Source of the DNA: Chitinophaga sp.
GTDB lineage: Bacteria; Bacteroidota; Bacteroidia; Chitinophagales; Chitinophagaceae
Reading direction: 5' to 3'
DNA: 64,000 nucleotides
Assembly (NCBI RefSeq): GCF_017745275.1
Contig: NZ_JAGHZS010000001.1
Span: forward strand, 1,240,001-1,304,000
The notes under the pieces were generated by a model, which did not search any database, was not told the DNA's origin, and worked only from the letters and a program-made list of their open reading frames with translations. Each line of letters starts with the position of its first letter. Positions within the stretch are counted from its first letter, which is position 1. Of the stretch, positions 35,499-45,583 are shown one piece after another. The position numbers were made by a program, and so were the translations under genes.

Positions 35499-35555
35499 TA
35501 AACGGAAGTGAATAGTTGTGGTAAACGACAAGTATTCAATATGCGGAAAAACAGA

Positions 35556-35584
35556 AACGCCCCCCGCTAATTGCGGGGGGCGTT
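35556..35584. terminator. Bidirectional terminator between SusD and phosphoesterase genes
   Basis: Very stable GC-rich perfect 12-bp stem (35556-35567 with 35573-35584) and 5-base loop between two converging genes. T-richness after it is modest on the plus side (CTCTTT). Confidence 0.85.
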
Positions 35585-35604
35585 CTCTTTCCTGCCAGTG
35601 TTGA

Positions 35605-38076
35605 CTATAAAGCAAATGCATTCACATTCCCGGAAAAATCTGCTACATACAGCAATCCGTTAGCAATTGCCATCTCTGCAAATACGGGAGCGCCTGTACG
35701 AAAACGGGACACCGCCTTACCGGTTTTCAGATCTGCCATATACACGTACCCATCAGAAGCACCAATGTATACGCGATTGCCAACGCACAATGGCGTAGAT
35801 TCAATGGTAGCTGAAGAAGGTTGCGTATACGGCGCCGTATAAAACAGTGCTTCTCCCGGTACAAAGCGCCACACCAGTTGTTTGGTATGCCTGTCATATG
35901 CGGCCAAACCATTGGTAGCAGTAGATATTAATATCAACTGATCCGTTACCACGGGCGCCGTCATTGTTTTCAACGCATCCTCCACTGCAATACTATCTAC
36001 CGTGCGGCCGTTTGCAGGATCAATAATATGCAGCCTGTTCAGTCCATGCACATAGAGCTTACCATCATAAAATGCCGGTGTACCACTGCGGAAACGAATT
36101 CCTTCATCGCTGCGTTTCCAGCGCAATTTACCGGTATGGAGGTTATGTGCAAACAGGTGATTCCAGTTGGAAGAAGTGACCAGGCAATCGCCTTGCACTG
36201 CCATAGCCGCGGGGGTTCCTTCTCCCCCACTCCAATCCTGGTTCGTCCATTTTACCGCTCCGGTCAGGATATCCAATGCCTGCATGTATTTTCCGGCACC
36301 AGTGTAGTAGATACCATTTTGTACTACTCCCCCGGAGTTATAAGACGCCAGGCTTTTCATATCACCGGCATGCTGCCAGCGCAGCTTACCGGTGGCTGCT
36401 TCCAGCGCATACGTAATTCCTTCCGCGTCGGTAGCCAGCAACAGGTGACTGGCATAGCTAATACTATGTTTAATGGAATTTTTAGTAGGAAACTGCCACA
36501 CAATTTTACCCGTGCGGGCATCCATCGCAGTAATGCCGCTGTGATGATTACCTTCATCATCCAGGGTACCCACAAATATTTTGCCTTCGGCACATATGGG
36601 AGATGATTTCCAGATATTACCACCGGTGTTGGCAGACCATAACAGGTGGAATCCTTTACTGTTATTGCTTACACCCGGCACCACCCCTAAACGCTGTGCA
36701 TTCTGTAATACTTCCGGCCATACAGGTCCGGTAATGGCAGGTATATTAGTTTTCTCCAGGGAGAAGGTATCCCTTCTGAAGAAAATTTGTCCCGTGCTGG
36801 TAGTCGCTTCTACCGTAGAAGTATATACGTTCTTTAACCATGCAGCAGGAACCGCGGTAGTAATAGCCCAGTTCCAATCCGTACGGGGTTGCAGGGGTAA
36901 CTGCTTCAGTAACTGCCCTTGCTTATTATACAGGCTAAACAGTACCTGCCGGATGTTAGCGGCAGTATGATACGCATTCACACTTACCAGCAATTTGTCG
37001 CCCTCAAATGCCACACCGGTAGCCGCCGGCGAAACCTGTGTAAGCTGGTTATCTACATAAGTATAACGTCTTTGCACCGACGAAATTCCATTTTTATCAA
37101 CACCTATCACATCAAAATTGCTGGCGGAATTATCGATGCCACCATCGGCTGCCGGGGCAGAGCAAAGCGAGCGAATACCGGTATTACCATGCTGTTTGGC
37201 AAAGTTAATATGCCAGTGCCCGTAGATCCAGGCTTTCAGGCGATGATCATTCAGGTTAATGCTGTCTTTATCCGTACGGATGGTAAACAGGGTATCATAC
37301 GTGAGCAGATCATGATTAAAAATAATCACCGGTTTAGCCGGGTCAGTAGCTGCCAGGTCGTTCTTTATCCATTGCAATACATCATCTGCCGTGTAAGAGG
37401 GTGCATAGTCGCCATACCACATGGGCGTTACAATAAAATGTGCCGGCCCCGCTTCGAACGAGTAAAATACCGGCCCGAACAACGACTCATATAATGCTTC
37501 ACCGTAAGGACCTTTCACCAGGTCGTGGTTACCGATGCAATAATATACCGGCACCCCCATGGTGGCGGTATTCACCTGCTTTGCATGGAATTTCATACCA
37601 TCTTCATAACAGATGTCGCCGGTATGAACCATAAAATCTGCCTGCTCATTCTTTGCATAATCTTTGGCTTCAGTGATCCAGTTATTATACATCGTGGTTT
37701 CTGTATCCGTTAACCGTACAAACTTCGCCGCGGTAGTTGTAGCGGATTTTACCGGCATCAGGGCAAAATCATAAGTGGTTTTGCTGCTGTCTGCTTTGAG
37801 ATAAAACGATTTGGTAAACCGGTAGCCGGCAGGTGTGGTAATAAACACAAACCTGGTTTTAGGCGATGACGGCAAATGAAACCTGCCGTCGCCATCTGTA
37901 ACGGTAACGGCTACACCGTTAGAAACCTTTACCCCTGCCATTCCTGCCTCTCCGGCATCACAAATATTGTTGCCGTTGCTGTCTGTAAATACTTTCCCGG
38001 AAAAGCCCTGGGCCATCACTGTCTGCGTGCACAGCAGCAACAAAGCCGTGCGCATGATACTTTTATACATCTCCAT
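35605..38076 (-). CDS. Exported metallophosphoesterase fused to a PQQ-type beta-propeller
   Basis: About 823 residues. Signal peptide (TALLLLCTQTVMAQ), a carboxypeptidase-like or Metallophos_N beta domain (about 25-110), a calcineurin-like phosphoesterase core with HTGDICYEDG, IGNHD, FNHD and YGHWH motifs (about 118-320), a linker beta domain, then PQQ-like propeller repeats from about 475 (VDARTGKIVWQFPTK-like and AATGKLRWQHAGDMKSLASY). The first metal motif, normally DxH, reads DTE (Asp 124, Glu 126). The start at 38076 is chosen because a longer frame from 38148 would begin ahead of a terminator-like hairpin. Probably hydrolyses a phosphate ester or diester outside the cytoplasm. Confidence 0.88.
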   Translation of the reverse strand: MEMYKSIMRTALLLLCTQTVMAQGFSGKVFTDSNGNNICDAGEAGMAGVKVSNGVAVTVTDGDGRFHLPSSPKTRFVFITTPAGYRFTKSFYLKADSSKTTYDFALMPVKSATTTAAKFVRLTDTETTMYNNWITEAKDYAKNEQADFMVHTGDICYEDGMKFHAKQVNTATMGVPVYYCIGNHDLVKGPYGEALYESLFGPVFYSFEAGPAHFIVTPMWYGDYAPSYTADDVLQWIKNDLAATDPAKPVIIFNHDLLTYDTLFTIRTDKDSINLNDHRLKAWIYGHWHINFAKQHGNTGIRSLCSAPAADGGIDNSASNFDVIGVDKNGISSVQRRYTYVDNQLTQVSPAATGVAFEGDKLLVSVNAYHTAANIRQVLFSLYNKQGQLLKQLPLQPRTDWNWAITTAVPAAWLKNVYTSTVEATTSTGQIFFRRDTFSLEKTNIPAITGPVWPEVLQNAQRLGVVPGVSNNSKGFHLLWSANTGGNIWKSSPICAEGKIFVGTLDDEGNHHSGITAMDARTGKIVWQFPTKNSIKHSISYASHLLLATDAEGITYALEAATGKLRWQHAGDMKSLASYNSGGVVQNGIYYTGAGKYMQALDILTGAVKWTNQDWSGGEGTPAAMAVQGDCLVTSSNWNHLFAHNLHTGKLRWKRSDEGIRFRSGTPAFYDGKLYVHGLNRLHIIDPANGRTVDSIAVEDALKTMTAPVVTDQLILISTATNGLAAYDRHTKQLVWRFVPGEALFYTAPYTQPSSATIESTPLCVGNRVYIGASDGYVYMADLKTGKAVSRFRTGAPVFAEMAIANGLLYVADFSGNVNAFAL

Positions 38077-38106
38077 TGTTTTTTGCCTTGTCTGGATATA
38101 AATAGC

Positions 38107-38134
38107 AAAGGGGAAGACCGTAGTCTTCCCCTTT
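38107..38134 (-). terminator. Hairpin between SusD and phosphoesterase genes
   Basis: Perfect 12-bp stem (38107-38118 with 38123-38134) with a 4-base loop, 15 bases past the SusD stop on the minus strand. No T-run follows, so it could be an attenuating or RNA-stabilising hairpin rather than a full terminator. Confidence 0.6.
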
Positions 38135-38148
38135 AACTTATTCATCAC

Positions 38149-39933
38149 TTACTTTTCCCAGCCTAAAATCTGTTCCAGTTTACGATTCAACACAATTTGA
38201 TCTTGCGGTATCGGACGATAATAATACTGAGGCATTTTAAATTCACGGCCGGCACGATCCGCCACAAACATAATATGGCCGCTGGTTCCATTCTCCAGGT
38301 AGAAATTCTCCGTCAGGTAATAACGGCCCATATTTTTCTTCTTATCCCACGGAATATTTGCAATAGACGAGGTGTCTGTAGGAGACGGTAAAATAGCAAT
38401 ATCCGGTACGTCGTCACCTGTCATATCGATGGCTCCTATGGCAGGAACATACATTCCTTTAGGTGGTTCATTCAATAATTTACCGGCAGCCCACCTGTTC
38501 ACATCATTAGCACGTAACCCTTCGCAGGCAGTTTCCACCCTCCTCTCTCTCCTGATTTCCAGGATCACACCTCTATTGGCGCCTGTTACATTTTTATAGG
38601 CATCATCCAGTACAGGATCAATCTGGCTGTTAGCCGTAGCCATATTCATAGCAGGCATGTCTACACGGCTACGCAATTTATTAATGGTTTGGTCAATATC
38701 AGATTGGGTCAGCTTGCCCTGTTCGGCTTTTGCCTCTGCATAGTTCAGCAATACCTCTGCAAAACGATAGATGGGTAAAGCTGTGTAGTTCAGCTCCCAG
38801 CCTTTGCGTAATGCGGGATCGCGGGGATAGAATTTCAACTGATCATAGCCGCCGAGGTTGGGTTTCGCTACATACAACACATCATTCATGGTAGTAGAAA
38901 AACCCGGATATGCAATAGTTTCCGCCATACGGGGATCGCGGTTGGCAAAGCTACCCACGAAACCTATTTTATCATAACCTGCGATCGCTGTAAAAGCAGT
39001 TCCATCTTTCATCAGGTAACTATTCGCCAGGCTCTGGCTCAGCGACCACACCCAACCCAATACAGTATGCGTATTATTACCTACACCCAGTGAAGCCTGG
39101 TAATCGCGCCACTGAAGGATTTCAGGATTATTCTCCAGGGAAGTGCTTACAAATAATGCGCGGTAAGAAGCGGCACCATCACCACTTTTATATATACTGA
39201 ATTTATTGCTGTTCATGATCTTCTCCGCCGCTGTTACCGCCACATTCAGGAATTTATCTGCACTTCCTTCCAGCTTCAGTTCAGGATGGTATTTACGGAA
39301 AGTACCTTCAAACAAACCAAATCTCGACATCAGCGCCAGCGCTGCATACTTGTTTACGCGGGTACCATTACCATCTTTTTCTTTCAGATGGTCTGCTGCA
39401 TACTGCAGATCGTCCAGTACAGAATCCGCTACCGCAGCACGTGGATCACGGGCTTTATACATAGAACTATCTGTGTCTGACAAGGCGTGACCATACCAGG
39501 GTACATCAGAATAGGTGGCTATTTTAGCAAAGTAAAACTTCGCGCGGAAATAACGGGCAACTGCCACGTAATGCGCAATTTCCACGGGATCCCCCTGTGT
39601 TTTGTACACGTTATCGAGCATGAAATTCACACGACGGAGTTGATTCCAATCATCCCAGCCCCCAATTGTATTAGGTGTGATAGCACCGCGTACCAGTTTA
39701 TCCATTTCGCTGCCGGTATAGCTGGAAATGTTATCGGAATTGGCGTCATCATATGGAGAAGAGATCTGTTTATCATAAAACCCATTTACATAGGTAGCCA
39801 GATCCGCCGGCGTTTTAAAGAATTGCTCCGGAGAAATTTCCGTTTGTGGATTACGCTGCAGGAAATCCTTGCTACAGGAAGCTGCGGTAATCCCTAATAT
39901 AGAGAGTGATAATAAAAGCCACTTATTTTTCAT
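38149..39933 (-). CDS. SusD/RagB-family outer-membrane lipoprotein
   Basis: About 594 residues from the ATG at 39933, which begins MKNKWLLLSLSILGITAASC (lipobox Cys 20); the longer frame would start inside the SusC gene. SusD features: DFLQRNPQTEISPEQFFKTP, YVAVARYFRAKFYFAKIATY, YRFAEVLLNYAEAKAEQGKL, ILEIRRERRVETACEGLRAN and the C-terminal YYRPIPQDQIVLN. It starts 20 bases after the SusC stop and is co-transcribed with it. Confidence 0.94.
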   Translation of the reverse strand: MKNKWLLLSLSILGITAASCSKDFLQRNPQTEISPEQFFKTPADLATYVNGFYDKQISSPYDDANSDNISSYTGSEMDKLVRGAITPNTIGGWDDWNQLRRVNFMLDNVYKTQGDPVEIAHYVAVARYFRAKFYFAKIATYSDVPWYGHALSDTDSSMYKARDPRAAVADSVLDDLQYAADHLKEKDGNGTRVNKYAALALMSRFGLFEGTFRKYHPELKLEGSADKFLNVAVTAAEKIMNSNKFSIYKSGDGAASYRALFVSTSLENNPEILQWRDYQASLGVGNNTHTVLGWVWSLSQSLANSYLMKDGTAFTAIAGYDKIGFVGSFANRDPRMAETIAYPGFSTTMNDVLYVAKPNLGGYDQLKFYPRDPALRKGWELNYTALPIYRFAEVLLNYAEAKAEQGKLTQSDIDQTINKLRSRVDMPAMNMATANSQIDPVLDDAYKNVTGANRGVILEIRRERRVETACEGLRANDVNRWAAGKLLNEPPKGMYVPAIGAIDMTGDDVPDIAILPSPTDTSSIANIPWDKKKNMGRYYLTENFYLENGTSGHIMFVADRAGREFKMPQYYYRPIPQDQIVLNRKLEQILGWEK

Positions 39934-39953
39934 GTTGCACATTTTAGAATTCA

Positions 39954-42900
39954 TTAAAAGTTCAGGTTCAGACCACATGAATAGGTTTTCTGATAAGGAT
40001 ACAATGATCCATCCAGGCCTTCCGGATCAATATTCGCTTTCAGGTGAGAGATGGTAAAGATGTTCTCCGCACTGAAGTAGAAACGAACACGGGTAAGCTT
40101 GATCCGTTCTGTCAGTTGCTTAGGCAGTGTATAACCTACCGTTACGTTCTTTAAACGGGTATAAGCAGCATTCTGTAAGTAGCGGGTCTGTGGCGCGCCC
40201 AACTCTGTAGCATCTTCCGCGATGTAGGACTTCAGGCGTGGGAAATAACCATTTGGATTATCTGGTGTCCAGCGATCCAGGTTGTGCAATTGCACGTTGG
40301 TCCATGGCTGCGCATATACCCCCCAGAAATAGTGATTGCTTGCATTAGGATACCAGTCTCTTTTACCAATACCCTGGATCAGCGCACGGATATCAAACCC
40401 TTTGAAAGAAGCGGCCAGGTCTACGCTGTAAGGGAAACGTGGCGCATTGTTACCAATAATCTTTCTGTCGCCAGGGTTAGAAACCGTCTTATCGCCATAA
40501 TTGATCTTGCCGTCATTATTAAGATCTTTAAACTTCAGGTCACCTACATAAAACAGGTAGTTCTGATCATCGGAGCCCACCTCTGTTTGTTTAGCATGTT
40601 TATCAATTTCATCCTGGCTTTGGAAGAATCCTTCTGTTACAAGTCCCCAGATATCACCAACTTCCTGTCCTACATAATAGTTCCTGTCTGCAGGATTGCC
40701 GGCGTCATAATTTATCAGCGATCCGGTTGGATTGGCGTAACGGGTAATGAAAGAGCGGCTGTCGGCCACCAATAATTTCACACTATAGTTGAAAGGATCC
40801 TTACCAATGTTAAACTGATCTCTCCAGGATAAGGTCATTTCCCAACCACGTGTTTTCAGGTCTGCTGAGTTAGTCCTGGGTGGTTTGGCACCATATACGC
40901 CTGGTAATTCCTGGCTTTTCGCAAACATGCCATTGGTATAACGGGTATAACGGTCATAGCTAAACGACAATCTTTCTTTCAGGAAACTCAGGTCGATACC
41001 TCCATTAATGGTTTTCACCGTCTGCCAGGTATAAGTAGCAGTTACAGGGGTAGGATCATATACTGCTATTGGTTGTTTACCATCCAGAATAGTGGTGATG
41101 TTACCTGGTTTCATCAATGACATGTAACCATATTCAGACCATTGCTGATCTCCCAGGGTACCATAAGAACCACGAAGTTTCAGGAAATCCAGTCCTGCTG
41201 CTTGTTTTACCCCCTCAAAAAATCTCTCTTTCGAAACTACCCAGGCGGCAGATGCTGATGGGAAGAAGCCCCAGCGGTTATCTGTGCGGAAGCGGGAAGA
41301 TCCGTCGTTACGGGCATTCAGCTCCAGGATATACTTATCATCAAACGTATAGTTCAGGCGATAGTAAACACCTCTCACTGCCCAGTCGGCAATATGCTGT
41401 TCCTGTTTAATCAGGCCAGTAGTTAACTGTGATGTAGGCAGGCTCGAGCTGATTAATCCATTTGCTGTCAGGAAGAAGTTATTATAGTAGTGATATTCCT
41501 GGTTAAACCCAACCAGGGCGCCTACAGCATGTTTCTTATTGAATGTTTTATGAAAATCAGTATACACGTTATATACGTTATACTTCACGTCATTGCTGCT
41601 ATTAGACGCGGAAGACAGGTTATTACTGGTATAGCTGAAAGGTTGATTAGGACCGGTGCGATAAGCTACCGGAACACTGAATCCTTTACCTACGTTATTA
41701 CCGCGTCTCCAGGTGGCATCAGCTTTCAGGGTCCATACATCTTTAATCAATCCCAGCTCTGCGTTCAGGGTGGTCATAAACTCGCTCCAGGTATCCATTT
41801 TGCGGCCACCACTCTGTAATACGCCCAGCAGGTTAGCGCCGTCTGATGTCCAGGTGCCGTCCGGGTTATGTGGTACTGATAAAGAAGGCGTACGGTTTGC
41901 CTGGTGGAAAAAAGAGTTATTCGTACCTGCACCGGTATAAGGTGCGTTATCTGCAGTACTGGTAGCAAAAGGCTGGTCATACTTTGTATTGGTATACATA
42001 GTATTGGTACCCAGCTTAAAGCGGTCATTAAAAGTATAGGTAGCTTTAGCACGCAGGTTGTAACGTTCGTATTTATCGGGATTATTACGCAGCATACCAT
42101 CTTGCGAATAATATTCTCCGGATAAATAATAATTCAATTTTTCATCGCCGCGGGACACGCTGAAATTAGCGGTATAGGCAGGTGCTGACTTGTTATATAC
42201 TTCATGCAGCCAGTCTGTTTCTCCATAATAGCTCCATGCTTTGGGATCATTTGGATTAACAATCACTCTTGGAAGAGAGGGATCTTTCTGCAATTTCGCC
42301 GCATAATCCCTGTCAGACTGTGGATAGAGATTATACAATGGCGTAGCTGCATCATGTTTATACTGCATAACCGTGAGTGGATCGGTGGTCATTTTAGGAA
42401 CCAGGCCCAGTGTACGTACGGCATAGTTGGTATTGGCAGTTACGGCAATGCGGCCGTCTTTACCTGATTTAGTGGTAATCAACACCACCCCGAAAGCGGC
42501 ACGGGCACCGTAAATGGCAGCAGCCGCCGCGTCTTTCAGTACGGTTACGCTTTGAATATCCGCAGGGTTAATCCGGGATACTTCTTCACTGGTGAATGGA
42601 ATATTATCTACCAGGATAAACGGATCACCACCATTGATAGAGGTCATACCACGCAGGTTAAACTTCTGCGCAGAAGAAGCCCGGCCATCGGAGTTGGTGA
42701 TGTTCAGGTTCGGGATCAATCCCTGCAAACCGCTGCCCACATTGGTGATAGGGCGGCTTTCCAGTTCTTTACCAGAGATAGCATCTACCGCACCACTGAG
42801 GTTAATTCTTTTTTGCTTACCATAACCCACTACCACTACTTCATTTAAACCACTGGAATTGGCTTTCATGGAGATGTTGTAATGTTGATCTGCTTTGGCG

Positions 42901-43457
42901 GTCAGCTGTACGGTTTCGTAGCCTACATAGGAGAACTCCAGTATGGCGTTTTCCGGCGCTTCCAGGGAGAAGCGGCCATTTTCGTCGGTATGTGCGCCAT
43001 GGGTGGTACCTTTTACCAATACGGTTACACCAATCAGCGGATTACCGGCATCATCGGTCACCCTACCTTTTATGTTAACATTCAGCACTTTATCTCCTGC
43101 CTCCACAATCACAACCAGGTTGTCCTTCATTACTTTATAGTCTAACGAAGTACCTGCCAGTGCATTATCCAGGATTTCCCGTACAGGCGCATCCTTCATG
43201 CTGATGGATATCTTCTTATCCGGAATGATGGCGTTCTTATACAGGAAAGTATAATCGCTCTGCTTTCCGATGATCGTCAGGAGTTTGGCAATGTTGATAT
43301 TCTTATAATCAACACTGATCTTCTCCTGGGAAAATCCATGTGCGCTCAATTGCAGAAAACCTGCACAAAGCAATACAGAAGTTAATTTCATACTTAGTAA
43401 CAATTTCCTCATACGCCGACGGGGAATATGAGAAGGCCACCAATGACTTTTTTTCAT
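39954..43457 (-). CDS. SusC/RagA-family TonB-dependent transporter with STN domain
   Basis: 1167-residue outer-membrane transporter. Long leader with MRKLLLSMKLTSVLLCAGFL, signal cleavage near HGFSQ, STN domain at about 46-119, carboxypeptidase-regulatory-like domain at about 128-200 (GRVTDDAGNPLIGVTVLVKG), plug (LNEVVVVGYGKQKR, GSGLQGLIPNLNITN, PFILVDNIPFTSEEVSRINP) and a barrel ending SCGLNLNF. The STN domain and the FecR gene upstream make it a signalling receptor for the divergent sigma factor. Confidence 0.94.
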   Translation of the reverse strand: MKKSHWWPSHIPRRRMRKLLLSMKLTSVLLCAGFLQLSAHGFSQEKISVDYKNINIAKLLTIIGKQSDYTFLYKNAIIPDKKISISMKDAPVREILDNALAGTSLDYKVMKDNLVVIVEAGDKVLNVNIKGRVTDDAGNPLIGVTVLVKGTTHGAHTDENGRFSLEAPENAILEFSYVGYETVQLTAKADQHYNISMKANSSGLNEVVVVGYGKQKRINLSGAVDAISGKELESRPITNVGSGLQGLIPNLNITNSDGRASSAQKFNLRGMTSINGGDPFILVDNIPFTSEEVSRINPADIQSVTVLKDAAAAAIYGARAAFGVVLITTKSGKDGRIAVTANTNYAVRTLGLVPKMTTDPLTVMQYKHDAATPLYNLYPQSDRDYAAKLQKDPSLPRVIVNPNDPKAWSYYGETDWLHEVYNKSAPAYTANFSVSRGDEKLNYYLSGEYYSQDGMLRNNPDKYERYNLRAKATYTFNDRFKLGTNTMYTNTKYDQPFATSTADNAPYTGAGTNNSFFHQANRTPSLSVPHNPDGTWTSDGANLLGVLQSGGRKMDTWSEFMTTLNAELGLIKDVWTLKADATWRRGNNVGKGFSVPVAYRTGPNQPFSYTSNNLSSASNSSNDVKYNVYNVYTDFHKTFNKKHAVGALVGFNQEYHYYNNFFLTANGLISSSLPTSQLTTGLIKQEQHIADWAVRGVYYRLNYTFDDKYILELNARNDGSSRFRTDNRWGFFPSASAAWVVSKERFFEGVKQAAGLDFLKLRGSYGTLGDQQWSEYGYMSLMKPGNITTILDGKQPIAVYDPTPVTATYTWQTVKTINGGIDLSFLKERLSFSYDRYTRYTNGMFAKSQELPGVYGAKPPRTNSADLKTRGWEMTLSWRDQFNIGKDPFNYSVKLLVADSRSFITRYANPTGSLINYDAGNPADRNYYVGQEVGDIWGLVTEGFFQSQDEIDKHAKQTEVGSDDQNYLFYVGDLKFKDLNNDGKINYGDKTVSNPGDRKIIGNNAPRFPYSVDLAASFKGFDIRALIQGIGKRDWYPNASNHYFWGVYAQPWTNVQLHNLDRWTPDNPNGYFPRLKSYIAEDATELGAPQTRYLQNAAYTRLKNVTVGYTLPKQLTERIKLTRVRFYFSAENIFTISHLKANIDPEGLDGSLYPYQKTYSCGLNLNF

Positions 43458-43621
43458 AAATTTGTTTCGTTAGGTTAAATAATTAGGCCATTACCAGATT
43501 GTGTGGATCGGTTTAGTTGTTTTAGCCGGCAAATTTGAAAGGGGAATGTTCGAGCATTTCCCTTTTTTTATTTGCAGACCGCCATAAAAAAAGTAATATG
43601 ATTTATGTGTCTAAAAGATGT

Positions 43622-44704
43622 TTACCATATGTCAATAACATTTTCCTTACTATTCACTTCATAATGAAATCCAGACGTTAACTGCAATGCCTGCAGAATG
43701 CCGTCTATGCTTTGTTTGCGGAAGGCGCCACTAAATACTTCATTTTTATACCGGTCATTTTTAAACCGTATAGTTACATTGTACCAGCGCTCCAGGTCGT
43801 GCGACAGCTGTTCAAAAGTGATTTTATCAAAATCAAAACGATCATTCATCCAGGCGGTGGTGGGGCTGTTAATTGCTGCATCTCCCTCCTGGATTACCTT
43901 TACAGGCGTAATGGTGTAATTGCTATTGTTGTTGGCATTGGCTGCTTTTACAGGTAAAGCAGTGTTATTATTTTTATCGATGATTAGTTTTTGTTCCGGT
44001 TGTAATACCACCACCTTATGTCCGCCGGAAGCTGACTTTTCAGGAAAACTAACTTCTACTTTTCCACTCAGCAAAGTGGCTTCCACCGTGGCATCTTCGG
44101 CATATGCCTTTACATTAAATACAGTTCCCAATACTTTGATATTGGCATGTTCTGTTTGAATGATAAAAGGATGTTGCGGATCATGTTTCACATCAAAAAA
44201 CGCTTCTCCCACCAGGTTTACTTCCCGGTCGCCATTCAGGAATTTCGTTACATCATAACGTAAATGACTGCATGCATTCAATACTACGCTGGTGCCATCC
44301 GGCAATACCACGGCCGTTTTCGAACCATTTTTAGTGACCACCTCGTTGCGCAGATTCTGGTTCCGCGGATGTTGCCAAACACTGTAAGCTGTTACCAGCA
44401 CTGCAATGCAGGCTGCTACTCCCATCACTTTCTTCCATGGGAACATCCGTCTTTCTTTTGCCGGCTCAGCTGTTGCCATCAGGCGGTCTATATTAGACAA
44501 TCCTTCCTGCAATAAATGCTGTTCTTCAGCAGCAGTAAAGCCATTCCCTTCTCTTAATACCTGGATATCTTCTACAATGGTATACGCGTAATGAAGTCCG
44601 GGAAATTCCAGCAGCAGTGCTTCCAGTTCTGTCAACTCCTCCGGAGAAGCCTCCCCTGCAAGTTTCCTGGCCAGTAAAATATTTATCCGGTGTTCTTCCT
44701 TCAT
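43622..44704 (-). CDS. FecR-family anti-sigma factor with DUF4974 domain
   Basis: 360 residues: cytoplasmic sigma-binding part, a membrane helix at about 92-110 (KVMGVAACIAVLVTAYSVW), FecR domain (VVLPDGTSVVLNACSHLRYD, GEAFFDVKHDPQHPFIIQTE, VLGTVFNVKAYAED) and a C-terminal DUF4974 (FDFDKITFEQLSHDLERWYN). It begins the FecR-SusC-SusD series on the minus strand; its sigma gene is transcribed divergently 234 bases away, unlike the other loci here where sigma is co-linear. Confidence 0.93.
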   Translation of the reverse strand: MKEEHRINILLARKLAGEASPEELTELEALLLEFPGLHYAYTIVEDIQVLREGNGFTAAEEQHLLQEGLSNIDRLMATAEPAKERRMFPWKKVMGVAACIAVLVTAYSVWQHPRNQNLRNEVVTKNGSKTAVVLPDGTSVVLNACSHLRYDVTKFLNGDREVNLVGEAFFDVKHDPQHPFIIQTEHANIKVLGTVFNVKAYAEDATVEATLLSGKVEVSFPEKSASGGHKVVVLQPEQKLIIDKNNNTALPVKAANANNNSNYTITPVKVIQEGDAAINSPTTAWMNDRFDFDKITFEQLSHDLERWYNVTIRFKNDRYKNEVFSGAFRKQSIDGILQALQLTSGFHYEVNSKENVIDIW

Positions 44705-44851
44705 CTAATTTTTTCGAGTTACAACAGAAGGACGAAAAGAAATTGAAAAACCCCCAAAAGAATTTTAAAAATAATTTTGGGTTCATTTAACAGGGGCTAC
44801 CAGCAGGCATCAGGCGAGAATACTATCAATTTATCATGAAATAACATCAGT

Positions 44852-44881
44852 TTTGAAAAGATAACGTGATAATTATTTTTG
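44852..44881 (+). promoter_or_regulatory. Bacteroidota-type promoter for the sigma gene
   Basis: TTTG at 44852-44855 and TATTTTTG at 44874-44881, 18 bases apart, fit -33 TTTG and -7 TAnnTTTG. The spacing is the same as in the tRNA promoter at 27975-28004. This implies housekeeping expression of the sigma gene. Confidence 0.55.
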
Positions 44882-44938
44882 TTAACTTTAGCGTAATCTA
44901 CGTTATATAATTTGCAACCATTATCAGCGGACAAAGGA

Positions 44939-45514
44939 ATGGATGAGTCTACAATAAGTGAACTATTCAATAATATCACAGCGAACAATGATCAGGCAGC
45001 CTTCCGGGCTTTCTACAATCATTTCTTCGTGACCTTACTCCGTTTCTCCTACACGCTCACACATTCCAAAGAAACAGCCGAAGAAATTACCAACGATGTT
45101 TTCATGCATTGCTGGGAAAAACGTACCTCGCTTTCTCACATCAAAAATCCGCAGGTCTATTTATTTGTCATCGCTAAAAACAAATCGATCGATCACCTCC
45201 GTAAACAGGCTTCCTCCCGGCAGGTAGTTTTTGAAGAAGAAGAAAAAATGGAAATCGCGTTCGACAGCAATCCGGAACAACTGATGATTTCCGCAGAGAT
45301 GGTACGTAAAATGGAATTTGCCATTCAACAACTTCCTCCCAAATGCAAAATGGTATTTACGTTGATTAAGCAAAACGGGATGAAATACAAAGAGGTGGCC
45401 ACAGTATTAAACCTCTCCGTTAAAACAGTGGAAAATCAACTGGCCATTGCCATGAAACGCTTAACTGCTACGGTAAACTTCACCCTGGGCACTACTCCTA
45501 AACCCGTAAAATAA
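44939..45514 (+). CDS. ECF RNA polymerase sigma-70 factor (FecI-like)
   Basis: 191 residues from the ATG at 44939, which is preceded by an AAAGGA purine tract; a longer frame would need a TTG at 44912. Region 2: QAAFRAFYNHFFVTLLRFSY and EEITNDVFMHCWEKR; region 4: LPPKCKMVFTLIKQNGMKYK and VLNLSVKTVENQLAIAMKRL. It is divergent from FecR-SusC-SusD, which it presumably activates once FecR releases it. Confidence 0.93.
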   Translation: MDESTISELFNNITANNDQAAFRAFYNHFFVTLLRFSYTLTHSKETAEEITNDVFMHCWEKRTSLSHIKNPQVYLFVIAKNKSIDHLRKQASSRQVVFEEEEKMEIAFDSNPEQLMISAEMVRKMEFAIQQLPPKCKMVFTLIKQNGMKYKEVATVLNLSVKTVENQLAIAMKRLTATVNFTLGTTPKPVK

Positions 45515-45583
45515 TTACGCCTGGTTTCCCTGTAACAAGGCTGGAAGCTCTTCTTTTCAGCAATTCTGATAGGGACATGTAAT

